Of a DNA stretch of 64,000 nt, positions 1 to 7,385 are shown piece after piece. Position numbers and translations under genes: made by a program. Under the pieces are notes generated by a model. That model saw only the letters and a program-made list of their open reading frames with translations, ran no database searches and was not told the origin of the DNA. Source of the DNA: Xanthobacter autotrophicus (GTDB taxonomy: Bacteria; Pseudomonadota; Alphaproteobacteria; Rhizobiales; Xanthobacteraceae). Location of the stretch: positions 44,210-108,209 of the forward strand of contig NZ_JAIVFN010000004.1 in assembly GCF_030015065.1 (NCBI RefSeq). The letters run 5' to 3'. The number at the start of each line of letters is the position of its first letter. Position 1 is the first letter of the stretch.

Positions 1-49
1 CGGAGAGTTCGTCGAGGCGATAGACGGTGGTTTCGATGATCTCAGGCAT
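1..49 (-). CDS. 5' end of a small DELS-motif protein, cut by the window edge
   Basis: An ATG at 49 on the minus strand follows a strong GGAGG ribosome-binding site 8 bases upstream. It opens a frame reading MPEIIETTVYRLDELS to the window edge. The Tyr-x-x-Asp-Glu-Leu-Ser start is typical of small proteins found on phages and ICEs of Proteobacteria, whose function is unsettled. The start codon overlaps the stop of the preceding gene by 8 bases, so the two are probably translationally coupled. Only 16 residues are visible, so the family assignment is tentative. Confidence 0.6.
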   Translation of the reverse strand, partial: MPEIIETTVYRLDELS

Positions 50-458
50 CGGGATTACCTCCATCCACCGCGGCGGCGAGCCAGCCATCGGTGTCGATCC
101 ATCCGAGGGTCTCACCCGTGCCGAGGTCGAGGACGTGCGCACCGCCGCCAAACCCATTGAGCCGGGGCCGCGAGCAGGTATTGGCGTATTGGAAGCCCCA
201 ACGGCCCTTGAGGCTGAATTCCGCCGCGCAGAGTTTCACGAACTGGATCAGCCGTTCGGGATCGCCGGAGACGTCATCCCGTAGCCAGAGCTGCGAGCCG
301 CCGTGCTCCGGCTGGATGGAGACAAGGAAGCCCTCCGACGGCGGTTCTTCCGACGCGCCCGCTTCGGACAGGGCATTGTAGAGATCGAGTGCGCGCGCGG
401 CGTTCTGAGCTGTGCCGACGTCGAGCAGGCACGAGAAGTGCGTGAAATAGTCTGCCAT
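42..458 (-). CDS. Hypothetical ICE/plasmid-associated protein, 138 aa
   Basis: This is a 138-residue acidic soluble protein with no signal peptide or membrane segment. The middle (about residues 45-100) is rich in tryptophan and aromatic residues and contains RWGFQYANTCSRPRLNG, followed by a glycine-rich DLGTGETLGWIDTDGW stretch. I do not recognise a named domain. It lies downstream of the parB-family gene, separated by a probable terminator hairpin, and overlaps the start of the next small gene. The start at 458 has GGGAGA a few bases upstream. Its neighbourhood (ParB, ArdC, DELS protein) is typical accessory content of rhizobial ICEs and plasmids, but no function can be inferred from the sequence. 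Confidence 0.7.
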   Translation of the reverse strand: MADYFTHFSCLLDVGTAQNAARALDLYNALSEAGASEEPPSEGFLVSIQPEHGGSQLWLRDDVSGDPERLIQFVKLCAAEFSLKGRWGFQYANTCSRPRLNGFGGGAHVLDLGTGETLGWIDTDGWLAAAVDGGNPDA

Positions 459-475
459 GACAGTCTCCCACGAAA

Positions 476-505
476 ATGAAAAAGCCCGGCGCGGCGACTG
501 GGCTT
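476..505 (-). terminator. Rho-independent terminator after the parB-family gene
   Basis: On the minus strand AAGCCC (505-500) can pair with GGGCTT (487-482) and is followed by a run of five T before the next gene's ribosome-binding site. It lies 60 bases past the parB-family stop codon. It could equally act as an attenuator-like hairpin in the leader of the 138-aa gene. Confidence 0.6.
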
Positions 506-563
506 ATGGAAGGGGCGTCTGAGGAAAGATGCGGGACCACCGGAGCGGTCCCGCCTGGATCGG

Positions 564-2708
564 CTACTCGGCTGCGATGGCCGGGAGCGGCTCGGTATCT
601 TCGTCCGAAGGTTCCTCGTCGCCTGAGAGGAACGCCGGCAGATCCACGGACCTTGCCTCAGCTTCGGGTTCGGCCGGTTCGGAGGATATGTCCGTGTCGG
701 CGAGCCGCAGCGGCTCGGGCAGCCACCGGGCGTCGGCGAGAAGTCGTTCGGCTTCCTTGGCCATTTCAGCTTTCTTCAGATGCTCGATGAGCTGCGCCGC
801 CCGGTCTCCCGCGCCCTCACGCACGGCCTCGACGATGCGACGCTTCGGCACCCGGCCGAGATAACTGTCGACCGAAGGACGCCATCCGGCCTCCACCATG
901 TCGAGACCAGTCGCCCGCGCGAGCCGGTCGGCCTGGGTGAGACGGCGTTCGAGCCCGTGCTGGGACACGCCGTTCCCGCCGTAGGGGTTCGGCTTCTCGT
1001 AAAGCGCGTTGACGCCGAAGCTCACGCAATGAGCGAGCAGCGCGAGTCGGCTCGCATCGTCGAGTGCCGACAGCCAGTCCCAGAGCGCCTGATCGCCCTG
1101 CGGAAAATCGGCCTTCCAGGCGTCGTGACGCTCCGCGATCGCGCATGCGGAGGGGCTGTCCTTGAGGTCGGCGGCCTGCGCGGGGAAGAAGACGTGTCGC
1201 ACGGACGCTTCGAGGCATCCGCCGCCAGTGCTGGTGCGCTGGAATGTGTCGATGACGAGCTTGTGCAGCAGCGCCGTCAGCGCGATCTGTGGGTTGCTCG
1301 CCACGGCGTCGCGCAGCGCGAGCGTGCGATGGGCGGTCAGTTCGATCACCAGGCGCTCGGGCAACGGCTTGATCACGTCGTCCTCGTCGTCCTCGCTTTC
1401 GATCGGCTGCCCGCCGACCGTGATGACGGTGCGGGACGTGCCGCTCGGTCCGGGTTCGCCGGCTTGGGCGCTGGTGGCCGCCGTAGCGTCATCGGTCTCG
1501 TCATCGGGCAGGACGAGGGGCGCCTCGTCGTCCGGGCGAACATAGCCGCGGTCGACCACGAGCCTGCCGTCCGCGCCGATGCTCACGAAGACGCCAGCAC
1601 GCGTGATATCGCAGGGATCAAAGATCACCGGCCGGGTGTCGAGCTCATCCAGCAGGGCCTCGATCTCGCCGAGCCGCGCATCGACATCGTCTGGCAATTC
1701 GTCCGCACCTTCATACTCGGCTTCGAGCCGCTGATACTCAGCGTTGAGCGCGTCGATCGTCGCCTGCTCGTCAGCCGATCGTTCGGCGGCGACACCCTCG
1801 ATCTGGCGCAGACCGTGGGTGTGACCGTAGGGGAAGTCGGCAGCGACCTCGATCCACTTCCAACCTTCGGCCGCGATGGCCTTAGCCTCTGTCTTCAGCT
1901 TGGCGGCAACCAGGGTATCGAGCAGGGCGACATCGGCGAGCCAGCCGCCATCGTCCTGTTGGAAGAGATCGCGCAGGACCGTGCCGCCAGCGGCTTCATA
2001 GGCATCGAGCCCGACGAACATGGCGCGGCGGTCCGACGCGCGCACCGTCTTCTCGGTCAGCATGCGGCGGATCTGATAGGGCTCCTTGGACCAGGAGCCT
2101 GCGATCGTCTCCCAGACCTGTTCCTGCCTCGGATGGTCGGCGCTGACCGTGAAGGCCATCAGCTGCTCCAGCGTCATGCCGTCCTCGGCATAGACGTCGA
2201 GAAGCCTCGGCGAGACGCCGGCAAGGCGCAGACGCTGCTTCACCACATGAGCGGAAGTGAAGAAGGCCGCGGCAATGTCTTCCTCGGACTGGCCCTTGTC
2301 GCGCAGCGCCTGGAACGCCCGGAACTGATCGAGCGGGTGGAGCGGAGCACGCTGAAGGTTCTCTGCCAGGGAGTCGTCTTCGGCCAGAATCGGCGTCGCG
2401 GGATCGCGCACCACGCACGGCACTGCGGCTGTCTTGGCGAGGCGCTTCTGCTTCACCAGACGCTCGAGCGCCCGGTAGCGACGCCCACCGGCCGGGATCT
2501 CGTACAGGCCGGTCTCTGCGCCATCGGCATCGATGATAGGACGGACGTTGAGGCTCTGCAGGAGACCGCGGCGCGCGATGTCCTCGGCGAGTTCCTCGAT
2601 AGACACACCGGCTTTGATGCGCCTGACGTTCGCCTGCGAGAGCGAGAGCTTGTTGAAGGGGATGTCGCGCGATGGCGAGAGGATGATCTTCTGAATGGCA
2701 GTGGCCAT
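564..2708 (-). CDS. ParB/RepB/Spo0J-family DNA-binding protein, plasmid/ICE type, 714 aa
   Basis: The N-terminal 200 residues are a ParB nuclease-like/HTH unit: a start FNKLSLSQANVRR, then a GGRRYRAL box matching the ParB GERR motif, an ENLQR box, and a helix-turn-helix (EEDIAAAFFTSAHVVKQRL). The remaining 500 residues are a long acidic region typical of the ParB-like proteins of rhizobial plasmids and ICEs, much larger than chromosomal ParB (about 300 aa). I chose the ATG at 2708 because GGAGA lies 8 bases upstream and the family sequence begins there; an upstream in-frame ATG at 2756 would place the start inside the structured leader. No ParA is adjacent, so it may be a regulator or replication-associated factor rather than a true partition protein. 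Confidence 0.85.
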   Translation of the reverse strand: MATAIQKIILSPSRDIPFNKLSLSQANVRRIKAGVSIEELAEDIARRGLLQSLNVRPIIDADGAETGLYEIPAGGRRYRALERLVKQKRLAKTAAVPCVVRDPATPILAEDDSLAENLQRAPLHPLDQFRAFQALRDKGQSEEDIAAAFFTSAHVVKQRLRLAGVSPRLLDVYAEDGMTLEQLMAFTVSADHPRQEQVWETIAGSWSKEPYQIRRMLTEKTVRASDRRAMFVGLDAYEAAGGTVLRDLFQQDDGGWLADVALLDTLVAAKLKTEAKAIAAEGWKWIEVAADFPYGHTHGLRQIEGVAAERSADEQATIDALNAEYQRLEAEYEGADELPDDVDARLGEIEALLDELDTRPVIFDPCDITRAGVFVSIGADGRLVVDRGYVRPDDEAPLVLPDDETDDATAATSAQAGEPGPSGTSRTVITVGGQPIESEDDEDDVIKPLPERLVIELTAHRTLALRDAVASNPQIALTALLHKLVIDTFQRTSTGGGCLEASVRHVFFPAQAADLKDSPSACAIAERHDAWKADFPQGDQALWDWLSALDDASRLALLAHCVSFGVNALYEKPNPYGGNGVSQHGLERRLTQADRLARATGLDMVEAGWRPSVDSYLGRVPKRRIVEAVREGAGDRAAQLIEHLKKAEMAKEAERLLADARWLPEPLRLADTDISSEPAEPEAEARSVDLPAFLSGDEEPSDEDTEPLPAIAAE

Positions 2709-2721
2709 GACAGGTCTCCGC

Positions 2722-2762
2722 GACGGGCGGCCGGGAGCCTCTCTCCCGACCTCCAACCCGTC
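2722..2762 (-). ncRNA. Structured leader RNA upstream of the parB-family gene (radC-motif-like)
   Basis: Read on the minus strand, GACGGG pairs with CCCGTC as an outer stem enclosing an inner GGAG/CTCC stem, with a GGGAGAGAGG loop. Nearly the same element precedes the ardC-like gene at 3,851-3,890, where the inner stem is GAAG/CTTC, a compensatory change that argues for RNA structure. The element ends 13 bases before the start codon, next to the ribosome-binding site. Position and gene context resemble the radC RNA motif, known from leaders of anti-restriction and DNA-binding genes in Proteobacteria. I could not check the Rfam model. Confidence 0.6.
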
Positions 2763-2868
2763 ACGAAAATCGGCGCAGCCCTCTTCCTCTCATCGCTTCC
2801 GGATAGCCGGAACGCCGTAGAGCCGGAAAGACGGGACTGCGCCGATGCTTGGAGCGTATGCGAGTGGG

Positions 2869-3837
2869 TCATGCCGCCTGGCGTGCGGCCTCGGGGGTGG
2901 TGGCAATTGCCTGACCCGGTTCTCCGGCGTTTGGGGCGAAGGCCAGCAACCAGTCCGCTGCCTTGCTTGCCTGACTGGCTGCACGGACGATGGCGCGATT
3001 GTCCTCGCGCATGACCTCGGCCCAGGATCCGATGTAGTCGGCGTGGCGGACGGTCGGGGCGATGCCGAGGGCGGTGCAGCAGAAGGCCGAGGCGATCTCG
3101 GCAACCAGTTCCTCGAACGCGTATTTCTTGGAGCCGAACGATCCTGTGAGATCGCGTCCCAGCCGATGGGCCGCGCCGCTGGCATGGGCGCATTCATGTA
3201 GCGCCGTGCGATGCCAGTTGATGGGCTCGAAGAAGGCTTGGGGCGGCGGCACCATCACATAGTCAGGTGCCGGCGCGTAGTAGGCCCGGTCGCCGCCGAT
3301 GCGAAAGTCGATCCCGCTGGCCCGGATCAGCGCGTCGACCGTGGGCTCGATCAGCCCAAGTTCGGGCGCCGGCACGGCGGCAACGAGGTCCTCAGGCAGG
3401 CCGGCACACTGAGCGACGTTGAAGACCGTGAAGCGCTTCAGGAACGGGATCGCCTGTGCCTCGTCGCCGGTCTCTCGCGCACGACGGCGTTCATCGTCCG
3501 GCACGAAGCGGTCGGCATAGACGACGGTGGTGCCGCGCTCGCCCTTGCGGACATTGCCGCCAAGCGACAGGGCCTGGCGGAAGGTCAGCCAGCCTTGGCT
3601 CGGGAAGCCGTGCGAGATCACCGCGCCCCAGAGGATCAGCACATTGATCCCCGAGTAGCCGCGCCCGGTTGCGGCGTTGGTCGGCATGGCGAGCGGCGCC
3701 TTGGCCGCGGCCGTCCCCCAGGGCTGGACCCAGGGCAACCGTCCGGCCTCCAGTTCGGCCAGGATCTTGCCGGTGATTTCGTCATACAGGCTCGTCCGGT
3801 CGGCGCTCGGCCGGCTGCGTGGATCACGTTTCGACAT
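2869..3837 (-). CDS. ardC: ArdC-like antirestriction protein: ssDNA-binding N-domain plus zincin metalloprotease
   Basis: This 322-residue protein has an N-terminal ArdC ssDNA-binding domain (DUF1738; about residues 15-135, with NAATGRGYSGINVLILW and the GGNVRKGERGTTVVY stretch). A C-terminal zincin-like domain carries HECAH at about 211-215 and a downstream EELVAEIASAF that supplies the third zinc-ligand glutamate. Length and layout match the plasmid ArdC family. These proteins protect incoming single-stranded plasmid DNA from type I restriction during conjugation. Here it is next to a ParB-family gene and shares its structured leader, so the two are probably co-regulated after transfer. The start at 3837 directly follows the leader. 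Confidence 0.92.
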   Translation of the reverse strand: MSKRDPRSRPSADRTSLYDEITGKILAELEAGRLPWVQPWGTAAAKAPLAMPTNAATGRGYSGINVLILWGAVISHGFPSQGWLTFRQALSLGGNVRKGERGTTVVYADRFVPDDERRRARETGDEAQAIPFLKRFTVFNVAQCAGLPEDLVAAVPAPELGLIEPTVDALIRASGIDFRIGGDRAYYAPAPDYVMVPPPQAFFEPINWHRTALHECAHASGAAHRLGRDLTGSFGSKKYAFEELVAEIASAFCCTALGIAPTVRHADYIGSWAEVMREDNRAIVRAASQASKAADWLLAFAPNAGEPGQAIATTPEAARQAA

Positions 3838-3850
3838 CGCGGGTCTCCGC

Positions 3851-3890
3851 GACGGGCGCCGGAAGCCTCTCTCCCAGCCTTCAACCCGTC
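3851..3890 (-). ncRNA. Structured leader RNA upstream of the ardC-like gene (radC-motif-like)
   Basis: On the minus strand this reads GACGGG, a GAAG/CTTC inner hairpin with a GGGAGAGAGG loop, then CCCGTC. It is a near-copy of the element at 2,722-2,762, with a compensated base-pair change in the inner stem, and it lies the same distance from the start codon. The outer stem, inner stem and purine loop are all conserved. See the parB leader for the proposed radC-motif identity. Confidence 0.62.
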
Positions 3891-4232
3891 ACGGCACAGC
3901 CAGCCTGCACTCTCACTCTCGGGGTCGTTGCGGGGAGCTTTCCGCAGAAGGGGTCGGCTGAGAAATAGCTCAGCAGCAGGGGAAGGCTTTTCCCTCGGTT
4001 CCCATATCACGCCGCTGACGAAACCAATCGGCGGGGTGTTGACTACAAATCTGCCGACCCTTCGGATGGCCTCAGGATCACCGGTCTTGAAGAAAATGTG
4101 GTTTCCGAAGCGCCGACCCAATGACGCGAGAGGGGCTTCAGACGTGCATCACCGCGTTCATGAAGCAGCTAAGGCGGCATGGCGCGGAAATCGGTGGATA
4201 ATGTGTGATTGTCGACAGCCGCTTCTGCTCGG
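3891..4232. other. Non-coding gap between the ardC leader and the end of the helicase gene
   Basis: I see no convincing gene in these 342 bases; the minus-strand frame that crosses them continues out of phase into ardC and has no family features. The gap should hold the ardC promoter. There is a short inverted repeat, GGGAA/TTCCC, around 3,980-3,996. It also marks the junction between the ICE housekeeping genes and the defence locus. Confidence 0.5.
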
Positions 4233-7200
4233 CTATCTTCCTGACTTATCAGAAAGCTCGGGCTCGAGGCGGATTTGCAAGTCGCTGAGCAGACTGGCTT
4301 CCATGCCCTCGCCCGCCAGATTTTGCAGGTAGTCAAGTAGATCATCCTGGCGTGGCTGTCCGAATGCCAGACGATAAACGGTGAGACTGCGTTTCAGCCA
4401 GGCTAGACGCGAAACCTCCCGACTGAACGGCAACATCGGCACTCGCCGTTCGATCCGCACGGAACCTTCGTAGATCCAGTATGGGATGATATCGCTGTCG
4501 ATCGGCGCTTCAGATCGCGCGCGTTCAAACATCAGCTTCCACGGATCGTCAGGAGCTTTCCCACTTCCCCGGACCACAGCAGCTTGGCGCTCGGCGAGGT
4601 TGAGGCGCACCGCGTGGCCTTTGAAGCGGTGTACGCGGCCTTCGCGCTGTTCGAGGTCCACCGGGTTGCCCGGCAGGTTCCAGTGATAGACGCGATAGCA
4701 GTAGGGATGGAAATCCAGCCCTTCCTGGCCGACCGACGTGGTGGCGAGAACAAACGGCCGGAACGGTGAGTTGAACGCATCGCGCACGCCTCCGAGCCGC
4801 GCGACGGCGCCGTCTTCGTCCTTGTAGTCGGCGAGCCGCATCGCGAAGCGTCCGCGCATCTGGAATTTGCTGATGGCGAGGGCCTCTCCATCGACATGCA
4901 CGTCATCGACGTCGATCTGTGACGGGCGGATTGCCAGGGCCTGGGCCATGGCGCGAGCGACACCGATTGCGCGCTCATCGGCCGGACGGGCGCCAAGACC
5001 TTCGGCGTCGACGAGGTAGTGGGCGTATTCGTCAAGGACGGCCTGAAGATTGTGCTGGGCGCAATAGACCAGCACGCGGCGCCAGTAGTGATCGTCGGTA
5101 TCCCGCCGCAGCAGGGCGACCGCGTCGTGCTGATTGAACAGCGTGCGGAACGACCAGGCGACTTCGGCGGCGGCGCTGAGCATGCGCGGGTCGTCCCAAG
5201 CCAACTCGGGAGCGATCCGTTTGAGAGCGCGAAGCGCGCATATGGCCGGACTGCCGAGCGCGACGTCAACCAGCAGATCCGATAGATCAGCGGACGTAGC
5301 GCCAATGTCGCGCGTCTTCACCGCTGTGGCCAGTTCGGCGACATGATCGTGGAAGGCGTCTTCGCGCGCCAGCGCGCGCATGCCGTGGGGCATCTCCAGC
5401 CACGCGCGGGACCGCACGCCCAGCAGGTCATCGATCACGGCAGGGGCGGCCCACTCGGCGCTGTTCGCGTCTTGATGCGATACCGCTCCCTCCTGCAAAG
5501 CACCGATGGCTGGCTTGAGGCGGTCGCCGACAGCGGCGCGCATTCCCTCCAGCGACAAGGCGGTCTCGGTTTCGCTGAACACTGCCAGCGGATCGGCCAG
5601 TTCGGCCAGAGATGGCGAAGGATAGATCAGCAGCAGCGCGCGCAGACCCGCGAGCCGACCGTGATCCTGCCGAAACTGCAAGGGGCGCAGGCGATGCTGC
5701 TCGAAATAGCGTCGGCCGGATTCGCCGACACCCATTCGCCGTTCGGCTTCGTAGGACAGGAGGGCTGCGACCGCGTCGGGCACCATGGACCAGGACGAAA
5801 ATATCAGCGCCTTGGTCAGCGGCGCCCCGGATCTCGGGTCGCCGTAGTAGGGCATAGCGGCAGGCAGCCAGAGATTTTGTTCGAGGTGCAGGCCGAAGAT
5901 GTCGTCCATGATCGCGCGCATACGGCCATTGGCAGGGTCCAGCGGCGCGTAGGCGTCGATGGCGTCGTGATCGAGCATGGCCGGTCGAGCCGCCTGGATT
6001 GCGGTGCGGAGCGCGGCCGAAGGAGCGTTGGCCTGGTCTTCCAGCAGCCGTTTCAGGCTGTAGTGGCGCATGAAGTTGAGCAGGTAGGGCGAGGATTTCC
6101 AGTATTCGATGATCTCGGGGGCATCGAGCGTGCGCGCCACCTGGGAAACGGCCGATGCCTGCGCGAGGTCGGCGGGCGCGACCGAGACTGTGACGGCGGG
6201 CTCGCTCATCATGGAGTCGCGCTCGACCGTGGACGCGACCCGTTCGGTTCGCGCGATCACCCGGCGCAGGCGCCGTTCGATGGTCTGGCGGGTCTCGACC
6301 GCTGAGGCGTGTGACTGCGGCAGGGCATGCAGGAGACCACGGAAGGCGCGCATTTCTCGCGCCAGCGTGGCCGTAACCTCCGGCCCCTTTTCCCGGCCGT
6401 AGAGGAAACTCAGTGTCTCCAGGAAGTCCTGATAGTGATCGCCTTCGTCTGGCTCGTCGCCGGCGAGCGTGAGCATCCGATAGGGCGTGGCGGAGAGAAG
6501 CAGGGTGCGGGCGGCGTGCCCGTCGCCTCCTGAATAGTCGAACAGTTCGCGCGCGAGGATTGCCGCGTCGCTGTCGCCGTGCAGCAGATCCCGAAACCGC
6601 TGGAACTCGTCCATGATGATGAGGTCGGGTTGCAGCGCGTCCACGCAGGCATGGGACAGTTTGGCGCGGAGTCGGGCGACCAGGCTGTTGCGGGGCTGTG
6701 TCATCTCCGGGGGATAGGCGTCCCGGCGGCGCGGGAAGAGTTCGCAAACCCGTTCGAGTTCCTCGAAGAGGTCGCGATCCGCCTGCACGTCGCGGCGGAA
6801 GCGCTCGATGATACGCTTGTCGACGCCTTCGAGGGTGAGATTGTCCACGGCGCGGTTCCAGCCGTCGATGCCGGCTGTGACCTGCAACAGGTTGTGCAGG
6901 CCCCGCGGGCGCGTCACGAGATCGCGCAGGAGATGGCACAGCAGAGCGCGTTCCTGGGTCACGCCCGTCGCGGAGCGCAGATCGAAGGTCGTGCCCGGCG
7001 TCAGGCTGATGAAGTTCACCTTGTTGGCGTCGAGGCCCACCTGGTCGCGCAGTTGCAGGGGAACGAGGGTCATGCGGGTTGGCAAGGCCAGCTCGCGCCG
7101 CCCAAGGACGTTCAAGCGGTTGAGGTTCTGGGCGGCGATCGCCTGGTTCGAGCAGATGTAGAGGATGTCGATCCGTTTGGTGGTGTCCCACAGGTGCTCG

Positions 7201-7385
7201 ATCATGCGGGCGATGACCCCGCGCGCCACCATCGTTTTACCAAGGCCGACTTCGTCGGCGACCAGGAACTGGCGGACTGGATCGTCCTGGCCATAGAGCC
7301 GATCGAAGACATAATCGACGGTGCGCCGCTGAAATGCCTTGAGAGGAGCGAGCGCCGCATCGGCGCGGAACCGTTTATTCGGCAT
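4233..7385 (-). CDS. Large SF2 (SNF2-like) helicase of the defence locus, 1050 aa
   Basis: An N-terminal RecA-like domain has Walker A DEVGLGKT near residue 45-53, a DEFQRF Walker B box near 255 and a SATPYRM motif III near 300. A second RecA domain appears only near residues 870-930, with VGQEGLDFH and the motif VI QREGRVHR. The roughly 550-residue insert between them is unusual and has no domain I recognise. The start at 7385 has AGGA 8 bases upstream and overlaps the stop of the PLD gene by 11 bases, so it is coupled to it. A PLD nuclease next to a large SF2 helicase recalls DISARM-type (DrmC/DrmA) and Mokosh-type pairings, but no DUF1998 partner is present. It is the last gene of the leftward operon. 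Confidence 0.85.
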   Translation of the reverse strand: MPNKRFRADAALAPLKAFQRRTVDYVFDRLYGQDDPVRQFLVADEVGLGKTMVARGVIARMIEHLWDTTKRIDILYICSNQAIAAQNLNRLNVLGRRELALPTRMTLVPLQLRDQVGLDANKVNFISLTPGTTFDLRSATGVTQERALLCHLLRDLVTRPRGLHNLLQVTAGIDGWNRAVDNLTLEGVDKRIIERFRRDVQADRDLFEELERVCELFPRRRDAYPPEMTQPRNSLVARLRAKLSHACVDALQPDLIIMDEFQRFRDLLHGDSDAAILARELFDYSGGDGHAARTLLLSATPYRMLTLAGDEPDEGDHYQDFLETLSFLYGREKGPEVTATLAREMRAFRGLLHALPQSHASAVETRQTIERRLRRVIARTERVASTVERDSMMSEPAVTVSVAPADLAQASAVSQVARTLDAPEIIEYWKSSPYLLNFMRHYSLKRLLEDQANAPSAALRTAIQAARPAMLDHDAIDAYAPLDPANGRMRAIMDDIFGLHLEQNLWLPAAMPYYGDPRSGAPLTKALIFSSWSMVPDAVAALLSYEAERRMGVGESGRRYFEQHRLRPLQFRQDHGRLAGLRALLLIYPSPSLAELADPLAVFSETETALSLEGMRAAVGDRLKPAIGALQEGAVSHQDANSAEWAAPAVIDDLLGVRSRAWLEMPHGMRALAREDAFHDHVAELATAVKTRDIGATSADLSDLLVDVALGSPAICALRALKRIAPELAWDDPRMLSAAAEVAWSFRTLFNQHDAVALLRRDTDDHYWRRVLVYCAQHNLQAVLDEYAHYLVDAEGLGARPADERAIGVARAMAQALAIRPSQIDVDDVHVDGEALAISKFQMRGRFAMRLADYKDEDGAVARLGGVRDAFNSPFRPFVLATTSVGQEGLDFHPYCYRVYHWNLPGNPVDLEQREGRVHRFKGHAVRLNLAERQAAVVRGSGKAPDDPWKLMFERARSEAPIDSDIIPYWIYEGSVRIERRVPMLPFSREVSRLAWLKRSLTVYRLAFGQPRQDDLLDYLQNLAGEGMEASLLSDLQIRLEPELSDKSGR

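Noticed and set aside
780..3014. Long plus-strand open frame opposite the parB-like gene
   Set aside because: It is the antisense of a recognisable ParB-family gene in G+C-rich DNA; it has no start context and no domain pattern.
3636..4121. Minus-strand 161-codon frame upstream of ardC
   Set aside because: Half of it overlaps ardC out of phase and the rest covers the structured leader and promoter gap; no family features.
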